Source: Sabethes cyaneus
Lineage: Eukaryota; Arthropoda; Insecta; Diptera; Culicidae
Direction of reading: 5' to 3'
DNA length: 64,000 bases
Assembly (NCBI RefSeq): GCF_943734655.1
Contig: NC_071354.1
Span: 38,713,347 to 38,777,346, forward strand
This document shows, piece after piece, positions 1-10,660 of this stretch (the first letter of the stretch is position 1; every line of letters starts with the position of its first letter). Below the pieces are notes generated by a model. It saw nothing but the letters and a program-made list of their open reading frames with translations, was not told where the DNA came from and made no database searches. Position numbers and translations under genes: made by a program.

Positions 1-560
1 GTTTCTATATGAAAACACAATTGTTAATATTAGTCTAAAGTATAATGTTCAGTATAGAGAAAACCCGAATGAACTCGCCCTTCACGTTATCGACAATAAA
101 ATATTTAAAATAAGCCAATCCAAATGATAATAATGTTCCTGTGCCACCTGGACAGCACAAGAAGGCCAGATCATGGATTTAATCATGGTAATGGCTAATG
201 TCGGATTTTTGATGTGCTTTCAGCGTATAAAGACATAAACTACATGGTATGAATGTTTATTGTTACTTTTTAGGTGCGCAGAATTAGGAACAAACATGCG
301 CAGAATTAGGAACATGGGCAAGAGAGTGCGCAGAATTAGGCACCGTGGATAAGTTTACAAAACGAAAGATATACTCAATTGTTGGTCGACTTTTAATTCC
401 CATGTTTTTTACCGTATATTATAGACCGTAGCACTACACGTTGCTGCTATCCACGTTGTTAATTTAAATCTAGAATACTTAGAATAGCGGAAGAATCATA
501 AAAATGTCTTAACTGCGCAGAATATGGTACGTTCACGGTATAAGCAACGACAATAAATTT
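1..560. other. Upstream non-coding DNA with a short repeated motif
   Basis: No convincing coding sequence is present. The word GCGCAGAATTAGG occurs three times within about 60 bp (near 277, 299 and 329), and a diverged fourth copy lies near 514. The rest is AT-rich and unrecognised. By position this is probably an intron of the neuroligin gene or its upstream flank. Confidence 0.5.
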
Positions 561-564
561 ACTT

Positions 565-770
565 TATAAACAGTTTTATTATGGTTTTGTAGCTAGCTAT
601 AAGCGTGTTTTGACTAATATCCTCTTGGCGTTGCGAAAAGGCCCAGACACAATGCATACGGATTTTACTACGTTGCGAAAATTTGACAGAAAACCCATGG
701 AAAAACTGTCAAATCACCGCAACGTAGTAAAATCCATATGCATTGTAATACCATAATAAAACCAGAAGTT
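565..770. repeat. Foldback (hairpin) element
   Basis: Inverted arms at 649-677 and 718-746 pair almost perfectly around a loop that itself holds a smaller inverted pair (TTTGACAG/CTGTCAAA). An outer weaker pair (TTTTATTATGG near 573 and CCATAATAAAA near 751) extends the structure. This is typical of a small MITE-like foldback element. No target-site duplication was resolved. Confidence 0.6.
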
Positions 771-929
771 TTGGTTAATACCGTAATAGAACCTTCATAA
801 AATTAAAAAAAAACAAGTGGCTTTAGAATTGTTACTTGGGACATGAAAAAGTTAAAGAGGAAAGCAAAATAGGAAACGGCATTCTGTATGGAATTGATTA
901 TTGAGAAATGTAAATTGGGATATAAAATG

Positions 930-1410
930 AGAAAATGAATAAAATAGGCACGCTAAAGAGAAATTTCAACGAGGAAATGGGTACGTCGGAAATGCAAGAA
1001 ATTAAATTTAAAAGCGGAAAAGGAAAGGAGAGGACAAGGGAACAGGGACACGAAAACGGAAATGAGGAAAGAAAATGGATACCGGTATTGGGAAAGGGAA
1101 GCGATAATGAAGATAAGAAAAATAATGGAAATTGGGCGGGATGGAGAATCATTATAAGATGAGAAAAATAAAAAGAACATGGTAATGAGCAATCGATACA
1201 TACAAGTAGACAAGAAGCAAAGAGCAAAAGAGAAATGTAAAACGGGAATTAACCAACTAAATGTGAAAAAGAAAGCTGAAAGTAAAAAGAAAAAACACAG
1301 GGAAATGGAAAAGGAATAAGAGAAGAAAATTTAATAATGGGTATATTCCGAGAAGCGAAGATGGAGATAATAGTGAGATACTAAAGAAGAGAACAAAACT
1401 TTTTCCAAAT
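930..1410. repeat. Purine-rich low-complexity tract
   Basis: About 480 bp that is strongly A/G on the + strand (GAAAA, GGAAA and AAACGG words). It reads as the reverse complement of the pyrimidine tracts at 8720-13340. The apparent ORFs on both strands result from skewed composition, not coding. Confidence 0.6.
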
Positions 1411-1428
1411 TAAATTCTACTCAGTAGT

Positions 1429-1500
1429 AACCCGATTTAGTCACTCCCCGATTTTGTCACCCCCGATTTTGTGACGTTTTTACCCGATTTTGTCACACTT
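1429..1500 (+). repeat. Four tandem-like copies of CCCGATTTTGTCAC
   Basis: The 14-bp word CCCGATTTTGTCAC, with small changes, occurs four times in about 70 bp. It could be the subterminal repeat of a DNA transposon; only this fragment was recognised. Confidence 0.5.
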
Positions 1501-1844
1501 TTGATTTGTCAAAATGAACAAGTTACTTCATTTTTCATTTCCGTTATAGATTGAAAAGGCCAAAAACACATAGCAGGTAATAACAGCGTAGGTATGCATA
1601 TCTTCATCTTCCTACTTGTTTTAAGAGTGCAACACTTGTGTAATGAGCATTTTGTTAGCTTACGAAATATGGCAAAACGATTGAATATTATACGAGAGAA
1701 AAGGATTCTCAAAACTTGATCAAAAGAAACGTAATTTGCAGTAATTTTTACTATATTTTGCGAACTAACCAAAAAAAACTCTGAGAATATCTTCAATTGA
1801 TCACGTAAATATTATTCACTAGCTGTAATCCCCGCGTGTCAACT

Positions 1845-2048
1845 TGCGCCTAATTGAAAGCAAATTGGAGGTACGCTATGTTACGCTAACGCTATGTAAC
1901 TTTATGAGGGGCAACTACGTTACTTTTGCTCGTCTTGAATGTAATCTGGTATGATTGGTTTGAGTCTTTGCTTAATGTGGGCGATTATTACCACGAAAAT
2001 ACATCGCGTCCCTCGTTTTGGCGACAGACATAAGCCTCTTATATTTAT
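1845..2048 (-). repeat. Dispersed repeat, copy A (second copy 3725-3908)
   Basis: About 190 bp recurs in the same orientation at 3725-3908, from the word GGAGGTACGCTATG through TGGTATGATTGGTTTGAGTC to a terminal CATAAGCCTCTTATAT. The terminal motif is shared with the end of the adjacent 13-bp minisatellite element, so the two repeats may have related ends. Confidence 0.65.
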
Positions 2049-2049
2049 G

Positions 2050-3193
2050 ACTAGTTGAGCCCGAATCTTACGATCCGGAAAATATAAATGTCTGTTCAGA
2101 ATTCCGAAGACTGCGGATACATTACATTGGTCAGTGTTTGCGAAGATGTTTAATCTTTGTATTAGTTCTTTGAGTTCTTATATTGAATAATATAGCTCTC
2201 AGAAGTTGTACCTAAAAGAGTCATAGCCGGAAACTGCAAAAAATAGTTTTTATGGTCGTATTGGATTTTATTTAACTGAATAAAAACTTCTGGCTGTTTG
2301 CAACATTTATGTAGTCTGATTATAGTAAAATGCTGCTTAGAAAATTCTTGATCGTTTGCTATCATTAACTCATTTTTTAAATTTTGCGACTTGGTTCGGT
2401 CTGATTTAACACCGACCATATGATATCGCGACAAGCAATCGAGTTGAGCAGGCGAGTTAAGCAATTGAGTCAAGCAGTTGAACCGAGCAGTCAAATCGAG
2501 CAGTCTAGTCGAGCAGTTAAAGCAAGCTATTCAGTCAAGCAGTTCGGACGAGCAGTTGAATCGAGTAGTCTAGCCGAGCAGTTGAGTTGAGCAGTCTAGT
2601 CGAGCAGTTAAGTTGAACAGTTGAGTCGAGCAGTTCAGTTGAGTAGTCCAGTCAAACAGTTGAATCGAGCAGTTAAGTCGAGCTGTCGAATAAAAGAGTT
2701 AAGTCAAGTAGTTGAGTCAAGCAGTTGAGTCAAGCAGTCGGGTTGAGTGGCTAAGTCGAGCAGTCTAGTCGAGCTGTAGAATCAAGCTGTCAGTTGAGTC
2801 GAGCAATCAAATCGTGTAGTCTAGTCGAGCAGTTGAATCGAGCAATCGAACAGTCAACTCGAGTAGTAAGTAAAGCATATGTGACAAGCAGTCGAATCGA
2901 GTAGTCCAGTCGATCTGTCCAATCAAGCAGTTGAGTCGAGAAGTCGAATCGTACAGTTCAGTTGAGCAGTCCAGTCGAGCAATCAAATCGAGTAGTCTAA
3001 TCGACCAGTCCAGTCGAGCAGTCTAGTCAACCAGTTGAGCAATCGAGCAGTCCAGAGGTCGACTGAGAATACAACTCATTGCTAGGAAAGCATGACGTCC
3101 TGTCAGGGACCTGGTTTTAGTTACCGATAAGCCTCTTATGACGTCATGTCAGAGACCTGGTTTTCGGTACAAACATAAGCCTCTTATATAAAT
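2050..3193 (-). mobile_element. 13-bp minisatellite-carrying repeat element, copy 1
   Basis: This is an inverted copy of the element at 25618-27912. It has a unique arm of about 370 bp (2050-2425, including the words GTTGAGCCCGAATC and GACCATATGATATCGCGAC). Next comes a degenerate array with a 13-bp period (CGAGCAGTTGAGT and variants, about 2430-3055). Last is a terminal region of two tandem units of about 50 bp, each ending CATAAGCCTCTTAT. It has no coding capacity. Class is unknown: the conserved arms imply a mobile unit, but no terminal inverted repeats or transposase are seen. Confidence 0.7.
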
Positions 3194-3382
3194 ATTGCTG
3201 TTGCACTTGAAAACCGTAATAACCGTGTTCTGTATGTCGCAACTACGTCGCACGTGGTGCGCTGTGATCACACATTGTTGCGCTATACAGCGCACCACGT
3301 GCGACGTAGTTGCGACACACAGGATAAGAGTAAAACCGAATATCGCACGTAGATTATTACAGTTTTCAACTGCAACAGCAAT
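3194..3382. mobile_element. Foldback MITE-like hairpin
   Basis: Near-perfect nested inverted repeats. The outer arms start ATTGCTGTTGCA at 3194 and end TGCAACAGCAAT at 3382. The inner 31-bp arms at 3235-3265 and 3287-3317 are exact complements around a 21-bp loop. Two ORFs lying antisense to each other across it are a consequence of the palindrome. It abuts the end of the minisatellite element, so one may have inserted at the edge of the other. Confidence 0.7.
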
Positions 3383-3724
3383 AGATAGTTGTAACCCGCG
3401 CGCGTCGCCTCGCGTCTCATGGATCATAGGTAGCTAGGTAGCTAGGTAGGTAGCTTTTGCTCATGCTTGCCACTAGATGGACACTAAAGCCCCACGTGGC
3501 ATATTTAGTAAACTTTAAGGCTGATACAGATTACACGTCATAATTTCTAGCCGTTCCGTTGTTGTTGACGGTTGCCAACGGTTAATCTGAACCGGTCTTT
3601 TTAGGTGGACCAATCGGATTGCAAGGCAGTTTGACAGTCGGTTATAGACGTTCGTCGAGAGTGTTTGACAGAACAGGTCTATGCTGGAGCCATCTGTGAA
3701 ATTTTTTAGCCTTTTCAATGATCC

Positions 3725-3908
3725 ATTGAGAGCAAATAGGAGGTACGCTATGTAACTATGAGGAGTAACTACAGTACTTTTGCTCATCTTGTATGTAATC
3801 TGGTATGATTGGTTTGAGTCTTTGCTTAATGGGGGCGATTTTTACCTTGAAAATACATTTCGCGCCCCTGGTTTTGGTGACAGATATAAACCTCTTATAT
3901 AAATAGAT
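3725..3908 (-). repeat. Dispersed repeat, copy A' (see 1845-2048)
   Basis: Same-orientation homologue of 1845-2048, ending in CCTCTTATATAAATAG. It lies downstream of the minisatellite element, so the pair brackets 2050-3724. Confidence 0.65.
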
Positions 3909-4125
3909 TAGAATCAGCATGTTGCTGCATATGCCTCTTCAAAAGACTTGGAGAGCGCGGATATTATTATTATAACTTTATGGTTTGTCACGGAATTGAT
4001 CTGCACCAACATCCTAAATTTTATATGTGTACCTTACATAACACTATTAACAAATGTATATTTAACAATAGAAAATTGAAATCGCTATTAAGATCCGCAA
4101 AAATAATGAAATGTTACACTCTTTA

Positions 4126-4587
4126 GAGCAATTCCAGCTCAAAACGCTGAAAAAGGCCATTTTTGACTCGACTATTTTTGATTGGAATGAAATATTCCTG
4201 ATGTGTTGGGTAACACGCAAGAACTCATATTCCAATAAACTTAATTTTTTTCGTCAAGAGTAACTTTTCAAAAGGGTGTATTTAGAAATAAAATTACTTT
4301 TTTTCAAAACATCATATCTTGAAAATTACTTATTTGATCAAAATGACGTCAAAGGAAAAGTTGTAGGAAATTAAGTGTACTTTTAAAAAAAATTTACACT
4401 GAAAGAAAAAACTTTTCAAAACCATGATAAAAATTATACTTTTTACGAAAAAAATCAAATTTCAAGTGAAGTGAAGTGAATCAAGTGAAAAATGAGTTCT
4501 TGCGCGGTATGCAACACGTTAAGAAAATTTCATTCCAATCAAAAATAGTCGAGTCAAATTGTTTTGCTAGTTGAGCTGGAACTGCTC
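4126..4587. mobile_element. MITE with about 17-bp terminal inverted repeats
   Basis: The left end GAGCAATTCCAGCTCAA pairs with the right end TTGAGCTGGAACTGCTC. Subterminal sequence (GACTCGACTATTTTTGATTGG and its complement near 4540) also pairs. A TTTA on both sides (4122-4125 and 4588-4591) is a candidate target-site duplication. There is no coding capacity; the interior is A/T rich. Confidence 0.7.
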
Positions 4588-4599
4588 TTTAATACTGAT

Positions 4600-6890
4600 A
4601 CATCTACCCTATATCAAAGATAAGGAATACCACAAAAGACGACCATTAAGACTGTCGCAGTCTTCCACCCATCCTCCTTTTGGCATATATAAAAGTATAA
4701 GAAAAATTAATGGCATAACAGAGAGGCAAATTTTTATGGGATGAATTGAACGAACGAAGTAGGAACGTGAAATAAAAAATTGTGATATGGGAAGGTAAAA
4801 TGGAACAGAAAATAGGTAATAAACAAGAAAAAATAAGAAACGAGACAACAGTTAGCGAGAAAACAAAAATGAGAAAAAAAACGACAACTTGCTGATAACA
4901 ACTTATTTTCTGCAGTATTACGAATTGCAAAGATTCTATTCCTCCAAGCGCTAGGACGCTGTGTGTTCTGTTAGGTTTTCAGGTTTTCATAAATTCAGTA
5001 ACAATAAAACAGTAGACTGTTCGAAAGTCTCACCATAAAAAGTGCAGTCATAATCATGAACTTTTTATCTAGACTCATTATTTCCGTTGGCACTATTGAT
5101 TTTTTTAATAAACGTAATTCCAACCGACTTTCAGTGTGTATCGACGAAAGAAAGTAATGAAAGCACCGCGTATGAAGAGGGCCCCACTGATGGTAAAAGG
5201 AAACGACCGAAAGGTTTGAAATAACGAGGGTCATGTGGGCACATTTATGTTACCAGAAATGTCAGCTTCTTCCGCCGAGATCGTTCTCATCGTCGTCGTC
5301 GTCGTCAGTAATAAAAAAAGTTAAATTATATGTTTTCCAGCACAATAAAAGAAAAGCAAATGTCTGCATTGACAGAAAAGACAATGGCCACCGTGTTTCA
5401 GCCACCGTATATATGTTGTCTAAACGACAGTTTTGCGTTGCCCATCGAAAGGAAACACAATCACTGCTTTAGTCGGACCCCAGAAGTATGAAATTTTACG
5501 ACTTAAGTTGCTTCAGTTAGGTTGCAAAAACAAAGTTATCATACTCATATGATGATACTCATAAACCAACGTCTTTAGAGAAAATTTGCGAATAAAATGT
5601 TATGCAGAGAAATTGTCATTAGATATTTGAGTATTCAGATATCTAACTAAAAATACTACTAAAAATGTGATACTTAACTGCTGGGGTGCTAACATGAGAT
5701 TTTCATTAAAACGGTCAAACCCCCTCAATTGTACAAAGTTTTGTGATTGGTTCGACAACGACCGACCACGATGACGATGCAGAGAGACGAGCGAAACTGA
5801 AAGTGCTTCCGACTGGAACCTATCGCAAATAAAAAGTGGAAACTTTCTGTCACTTTCCCATGACGGCCACAATGGAGGCCGTTGTGGTGCCAGCAGTCTA
5901 TATTTAAATCCGGCGGCTGGATGGCTGCTTTATCAGCTGGACACAATAGCTACCTATATAGTGGCCATCGGTGTGTGTGATTCAACGGAGACAAGGCCGC
6001 CGGATGCGAAGAAAAAACTTTCAGCCAAAAAAAATATCGTGAAGAAAATTGATAAAGTTTTTCTACAGTCCCGATCAAGCCGCGTGAAGTAGCGCTGGAG
6101 TCGTTTGAGAGAGAAAGCGACGGGTGCGACGAAACAATGGCAGCACATCTTTCAGCATGATTTTGTCAGTTTTTATTCTATTTGCTTCCACTGTGGGTAG
6201 GGTGGGGTTCGAGGAAGGCATATGGACTCATCTGTCTCCTGGATGGCGCTAGTCATTGGGAATATCAGAATGTATCATTTGTCTTCAGCGTTCCTTTCAA
6301 CGTTGGCCGAAACTGCTGTCGCGCGCCGCCACCACCGGCGGCTGAAGGAATGAATTTCTGAATGAATTTTCCGGGCTCTGCACCAGTCAGTCAGTCAGTC
6401 AATAGTGGTTGGGCATGTGCGATTTTTGCCCTCCCCCTGGAATCGAGAATGAAATGACGTGACAGATTTTGTTTCATTTTCGTTTCGTTCGATCCAGTGA
6501 TTTCGTTGATTTATTTTCAATTCCTATAGTCGGTGGGTCCTTCTTAATTCGGTTCTGATATTTTGTTGGATCTGTTATATTAGTTTAGAGTGAAGTATCA
6601 ATAACGTATTCAGAGAGGGAAAATGTAACACACGTAATCCTCTCGAAGAGCAGCAATGGCACGGGACCATGACTGTTGAGTTTTCATCGCAATCAGTCAG
6701 TCTGTCCATCTCTCTGTCCGGTCGGTGTTCGTGGCCGTCAGTCAACCAATTTCGCTTGCCCGCGGCAAGTTATTTAATGTTTTTTGTTCGATTTATGTTG
6801 ATTGATATTTATTGAATCTGTCATTTTTCGATTGTGATTTGCAATTTTTATGTTCGTACTGTACCTAGCCATTCGCTTTTTTTTCACTAT
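4600..6890. other. Non-coding intronic stretch, nothing recognised
   Basis: Two kilobases with no supported gene, repeat copy or structural RNA. A short (CGT)n run lies near 5290 and a (CAGT)n run near 6385. The stretch ends in the pyrimidine-rich acceptor of the first visible neuroligin exon. Its low repeat content compared with the later introns is notable. Confidence 0.4.
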
Positions 6891-6897
6891 TTTGCAG

Positions 6898-7036
6898 GGA
6901 CTCGACGATGGAAGCATTAAGTGACGGTCACACTGTGGCTCCGCTGATCAAGGTGGCCTACCTTCACGCCCGGCGTGGAGCCAAAACGTACATGTTTCAC
7001 TTTGGCTACCAGAGCAAAGAGAGTGAATACCCACAG
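6898..7036 (+). CDS. Nlg: Neuroligin, internal exon (cholinesterase-like domain)
   Basis: This exon encodes part of the C-terminal half of the extracellular cholinesterase-like fold of a neuroligin, the postsynaptic membrane partner of neurexin. The acceptor is TATTTTGCAG at 6888-6897 and the donor is CACAG|GTAC. The first base completes a codon split by an exon outside the window, followed by 46 codons. Recognisable residues are VAPLIKVAYLHARRGAKTY and MFHFGYQSKESEYPQ, which match the family's S/D-x-x-V-A-P...A-x-LHA...TY-x-Y/F-F block. The ATG within the exon is not a start: coding similarity extends through it from the acceptor. It joins the next exon in phase 0 across a 74-bp intron. The neuroligin call is firm; I cannot assign which insect paralogue it is. 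Confidence 0.88.
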
Positions 7037-7110
7037 GTACAGGAAACTGCCGGTTATGATTGATTCGATGAAATGGTTTGTGTCAATTTATGTCTTTTTC
7101 CGTTCCACAG

Positions 7111-7393
7111 CGACTGGGCAGCGTGCGCGGTGAAGATTTGCCCTACATTTTGGGACTTCCGCTGGTGCAGGGGATTCCCTGGTTTCCGCAGAACTACTCT
7201 CGGCAGGACATGGGAGTGAACGAAGCGGTGCTGAACTTTGTCAGCAATTTCTGCAAAACGGGTGACCCGAACGATGCCGGCCATCAGGCACCGCTGCTGC
7301 ATCCGGACTACGGAACGGCGAAAGAGCGCACTCGTTTCCGGGGCATCCTGTGGGATACCTTCGAGACGACTACGCAACAGTATCTAAGCATAT
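7111..7393 (+). CDS. Nlg: Neuroligin exon with degenerate catalytic site
   Basis: Continues the cholinesterase-like domain for 94 codons plus one base; acceptor CGTTCCACAG, donor AT|GTGAGT. It reads RLGSVRGEDLPYILGLPLVQ, an N-glycosylation sequon NYS, then NFCKTGDPND and a C-terminal WDTFETTTQQYLSI. In cholinesterases the position before GxE in this block is the catalytic histidine; here it is arginine (codon CGC, 7126-7128). The product should therefore be a non-enzymatic adhesion protein, as known for neuroligins. The following intron is about 16.1 kb. The last T of the exon plus CA from the exon at 23499 makes a serine codon, keeping the frame. Confidence 0.92.
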
Positions 7394-7669
7394 GTGAGTA
7401 TTGAGTAAACAATCGTCATTTCGGGTGCGCTGAATCACGGTATCATACAAGACAGGACCCCGTTGGGATCGGTTTGTGTCGTGAAATGCAATTTACCGTA
7501 GCGATCTATACAAAAATTAATACTTAGAGGGCGAAAAGCAGCATTAGTGTCCGACCTTTCACAAAAATATTTTGACCTGGGAAAATCGAGTACTCGTAGG
7601 ATGGCGACTCTATTATTACTTATCACAAAATTACCGGCCGATTACGTTGAAACCTTCTGACTTTCGGGT

Positions 7670-7905
7670 GCAATTGGATTGAAAACCGTAGTTGGAGTTG
7701 GACTTTAAATTGGTCTTGAATTTTTACTAATTTGGGCTTGAAGCTTTATTTCAAATTGAACTGGAAATTGTACATAAAATTGGATTAGAAATTGAACCTC
7801 AATTTAGAGAAGTTCTACTGGGAATTAGATATGAAATCGAAAAATGATTTTGAAGTTTTTTTTTAAATTGGACTTGAAATCTTGTGGGCAAGAAATGGGA
7901 CTAGA
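7670..7905 (+). repeat. 12-bp degenerate minisatellite TTGAAATTGGAC
   Basis: Repeated variants of TTGAAATTGGAC and TTGAAATTGAAC at about 12-bp spacing. The same repeat borders the other side of the pyrimidine-rich block at 13640-13880, with a few units at 8695-8720, so it appears to be part of a larger composite repeat. Confidence 0.65.
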
Positions 7906-7924
7906 CTATGACTAGAAAAAGGGC

Positions 7925-8215
7925 TCAACTTAACTCTAGTCATCCCATGCTCCTACCTAGCGCCTGCACGTGGTCATACCTGGAAATACTCCAATTTGTA
8001 ATTGAATAGCCAATCTAGAAGGCACGGACTCGTGTGGTCTTCGGCTCCTGATCTTAATACTGCAACCCTTTTCAACCATACAATTTTATTTTCAAGTGAT
8101 ATTCGCATATTTATCAAACTAATAATTTTGGTAGGTTGTGTTTCTAACCTATTGTCAGAGAGCGAAATAAGGCGCTATATCCTTGACCTACTGACCGCCT
8201 GGTTTCGTCTTAAAT
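7925..8215 (-). repeat. Dispersed repeat of about 290 bp, copy 1
   Basis: Reverse-complement homologue of 57160-57450. Shared words include CTACCTAGCGCC, CATACCTGGAAATA and GAGAGCGAAATAAGGCGCTA followed by TATCCTTG. No ORF and no terminal repeats were resolved. It is probably an uncharacterised short interspersed element or a solo fragment of a larger transposon. Confidence 0.65.
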
Positions 8216-8376
8216 TTAAACAGTTGAATGAAATTAGTTAGTATTTCTGGTTCCAGTCGATTTATTGGGCAGTTGGCCTGTCCGTTGATATGAAAAACGC
8301 TAAATTCACGCAATCGTCATTTACCACGAAGACTTCCTAAATTGGTGACGCAACTTAAAATTAAACTTAAATTAGG

Positions 8377-8687
8377 GTCATTCCATGTCAAGTGTCCGAG
8401 AAAAAGTACAAACTTGTAATCGACCTTCTCGGATTTGAACCAAATTTTGTCGTTTCAGGTCTGCAAGAAAAAATCCTAAGTTTGGTGCCAATTGAACGTT
8501 CCCTCGATTAATGGGAGTACCTTCATTTTTAACGAAAAAACACGTTTTCGTCAAACCCTTATATATTCTTTTGCTTGTAACTCTGGAAATACTAGGTTTA
8601 GAAAGACAAACCGACAAAATTTGGTTCAAATCCGAGAAGGTCGATTACAAGTTTGTACTTTTTCTCGGTCACTTGACGGGAAACGAC
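8377..8687. mobile_element. MITE with about 70-bp terminal inverted repeats
   Basis: The arms at 8377-8452 and 8612-8687 are near-perfect complements (TCAAGTGTCCGAGAAAAAGT on the left; complement on the right, with a few gaps). The unpaired centre is about 160 bp. This explains overlapping ORFs on both strands with the shared peptide QNLVQIREGRLQVCTFSR. A target duplication was not resolved. Confidence 0.75.
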
Positions 8688-8719
8688 GAATTAACTGAAC
8701 TTGAAATTGAACTTGAAAT

Positions 8720-9525
8720 GGGACATTACTGTTTTCCATTTAACTTTCGCTTTTGCTTCTATTTTGCTGTTTTCTCTAACTTTTATTCCGTTTAACTAAA
8801 GATACTAAAGTACTAAAGATAAAGATATCTTTTGTTTTTCTTTTTCTGATTTATTGTTCCGCTTTTCTTAGTTTGCTGTCGCATTTTTGCTTATTTTCAG
8901 CCTATTTTTCCTCTTTTTTCACGCATTCTGTTGTAATCTTCTTTCTCGTTTTCCGTTTTTTCTTTTCCCTTTTTTGGTTTCCAGTAGCCCTTTCTCAACC
9001 TAATCTCGTTTACCGTCTTAGTCTGCTCCGGTTTCCCTCTGTTCCGTTTCTTCCTCTTTTTTGTCACGTTTATTTTGCTTTTGGCTTACTTTTTTCCCTT
9101 TGCGCTCCGGTATTCCTTTTATATTTCCCATTTTTCATCTTTTTCTCTTTCGTTTTACCCTTTTCTTTGGACGATTTTCTCTCTTTCTCTTTTCATTTCT
9201 TTTCTTTTCTTTCTGTCCGATGTACTTATCCCATTTCCATTTCCATTCTTTATTCTTTCTCACTATTATTCTTTTCCCTTAACCCTCTACTACAGTTGGT
9301 TCCCTTTTTTTGTTATCTCTTCGGTTTTCTTATTTTTGTCTCGTTCTTTTTCTGCCCCCAGGTTTATACTTTATTTTTGCGTTTTTCTTTGTTTTCCGTG
9401 CCATTTTTTCCCTTTTTCTCAGTCTTGTTTCTTCTCCTGTTTTTCATTCCTCTTTTTCTTTTTCCGTTTCCAGTTTTTGTTTCTTTCGCACTCTCCTCCT
9501 TCTACCCATATAACAAAAAATCGTA
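8720..9525 (+). repeat. Polypyrimidine tract 1
   Basis: About 800 bp that is overwhelmingly C/T on the + strand, built from degenerate CGTTTTC, CTTTTTC and TCCCTTTT words. All three frames read as Phe/Ser/Leu strings, giving spurious ORFs up to 217 codons. It could in principle form triplex (H-) DNA. Confidence 0.7.
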
Positions 9526-9904
9526 ATAGGAAGTTCACATCAAATCGTTTCCATGTTAATTTCACTTTGGAATTGTATAATGATTAGAGTATGTCAAATC
9601 GAAGTGAACAATAAGTTGTTTTGCAGTCGTGCGTGTCTTCATATACAATTCATGACTGTGAATTATAAAGCAGGATAGACAATTGCAATATTGGATTATA
9701 TCTTAATCATATATTCAGGAGTATTTAGTTGCGTGTTATAAAAACTGCGCAAAATAGAATTACAAATAGTTGTCAAAATTTTCGCACGTATATCGCCTCC
9801 ACTTTGGTACATATATGTTCTTATATGACGTGAAATATAACTTTTTCGTTCAGATATGATTTCGTATACCTCAGTTGCAATCGAGATATCCAAACCAAAT
9901 GGTT

Positions 9905-10595
9905 TACTGGGTAGTTTTTCGTCTTCCTCTATTACATTTTTCCTCTTTTAAATGCTCCATCGTCTTTTCTGTCACGTTAATTCTGTTTCTGGTTCCCTTT
10001 CGTTTGTTCTTCGATTTTTTCCTTTTTATCTACAATTTTATCTCTTTCTTTGGTCCATTTTGTTTTTATTTTGTTATGTACTTTATTTTAGAGGCTTTCA
10101 CCCTGCGGTTTGCGGCCATGCTCCTTTTTTTCTTTTCTTCTTCTGTCCTATTTTCTCCTCCATTTCCATTCCCTTCCCTTCCTTCCTTCCTCCCTTCCAT
10201 TTCTTCCTCTGTTGTTTTCTGTCTCTCTTTCGCTTTTTTAAAAATATTTTTGGTTTTTCCAGTTTCTGATCAGTTTTTCCATTCTTGTCTCGGTTTTCTC
10301 TTTTTTCATTCTTTTTCTTTCTCGTTTTCCCACCTGTCATGTTTTTTTTCGTTTTCTGTTCAGTATTTCAACTTTCCCTTGTTTTCTTGTCTGAGATTTC
10401 TCTTTTCTGTTAAGTTTTCCGTCGTTTTCTTCTATTTTCCCGTTTTTTCAGTCTCGTTTTTAGTGTTCTGTCTCGATAACCTATTATTCACCTTTTTTCT
10501 GTCTGTTTCCTACATCGCCTGCTTTCCCTGCTTTCCCTCCTTTGCTGTTCTGTTATCATTTACTTACAATTTTCTTCTTTTTCTCCGACCGCCTA
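9905..10595 (+). repeat. Polypyrimidine tract 2
   Basis: Second C/T-skewed block of about 690 bp with the same CGTTTTC/TTTTTC lexicon as tract 1, separated from it by about 380 bp of ordinary AT-rich DNA. The Phe/Ser/Cys-rich ORFs are composition artefacts. Confidence 0.7.
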
Positions 10596-10660
10596 CTTAG
10601 CTTCGAGGTATGATGCTGGTCTAACAAGCCAGTCGTCGCATGTTCGAAGCCTCGTTTTTC
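10596..10660 (+). repeat. tRNA-derived SINE head fragment
   Basis: TAGCTTCGAGGTATGATGCT, a GCTGGTCTAACAAGCCAG anticodon-like stem-loop and GTTCGAAGCC resemble the head of a tRNA-derived SINE. Longer relatives with the same head lie at 24409-24600 and 31005-31225. It is embedded between two pyrimidine tracts. It is too diverged at the acceptor stem to be a functional tRNA gene. Confidence 0.55.

Noticed and set aside
8873..9587. ORFs of 217 and 170 codons on the + strand
   Set aside because: They are Phe/Ser/Leu strings from a polypyrimidine tract, open in several frames at once, with no start context or domain.
10596..10660. A tRNA gene (anticodon-like CTAACAA loop)
   Set aside because: The acceptor stem does not close, and longer relatives with SINE bodies exist at 24409 and 31005.
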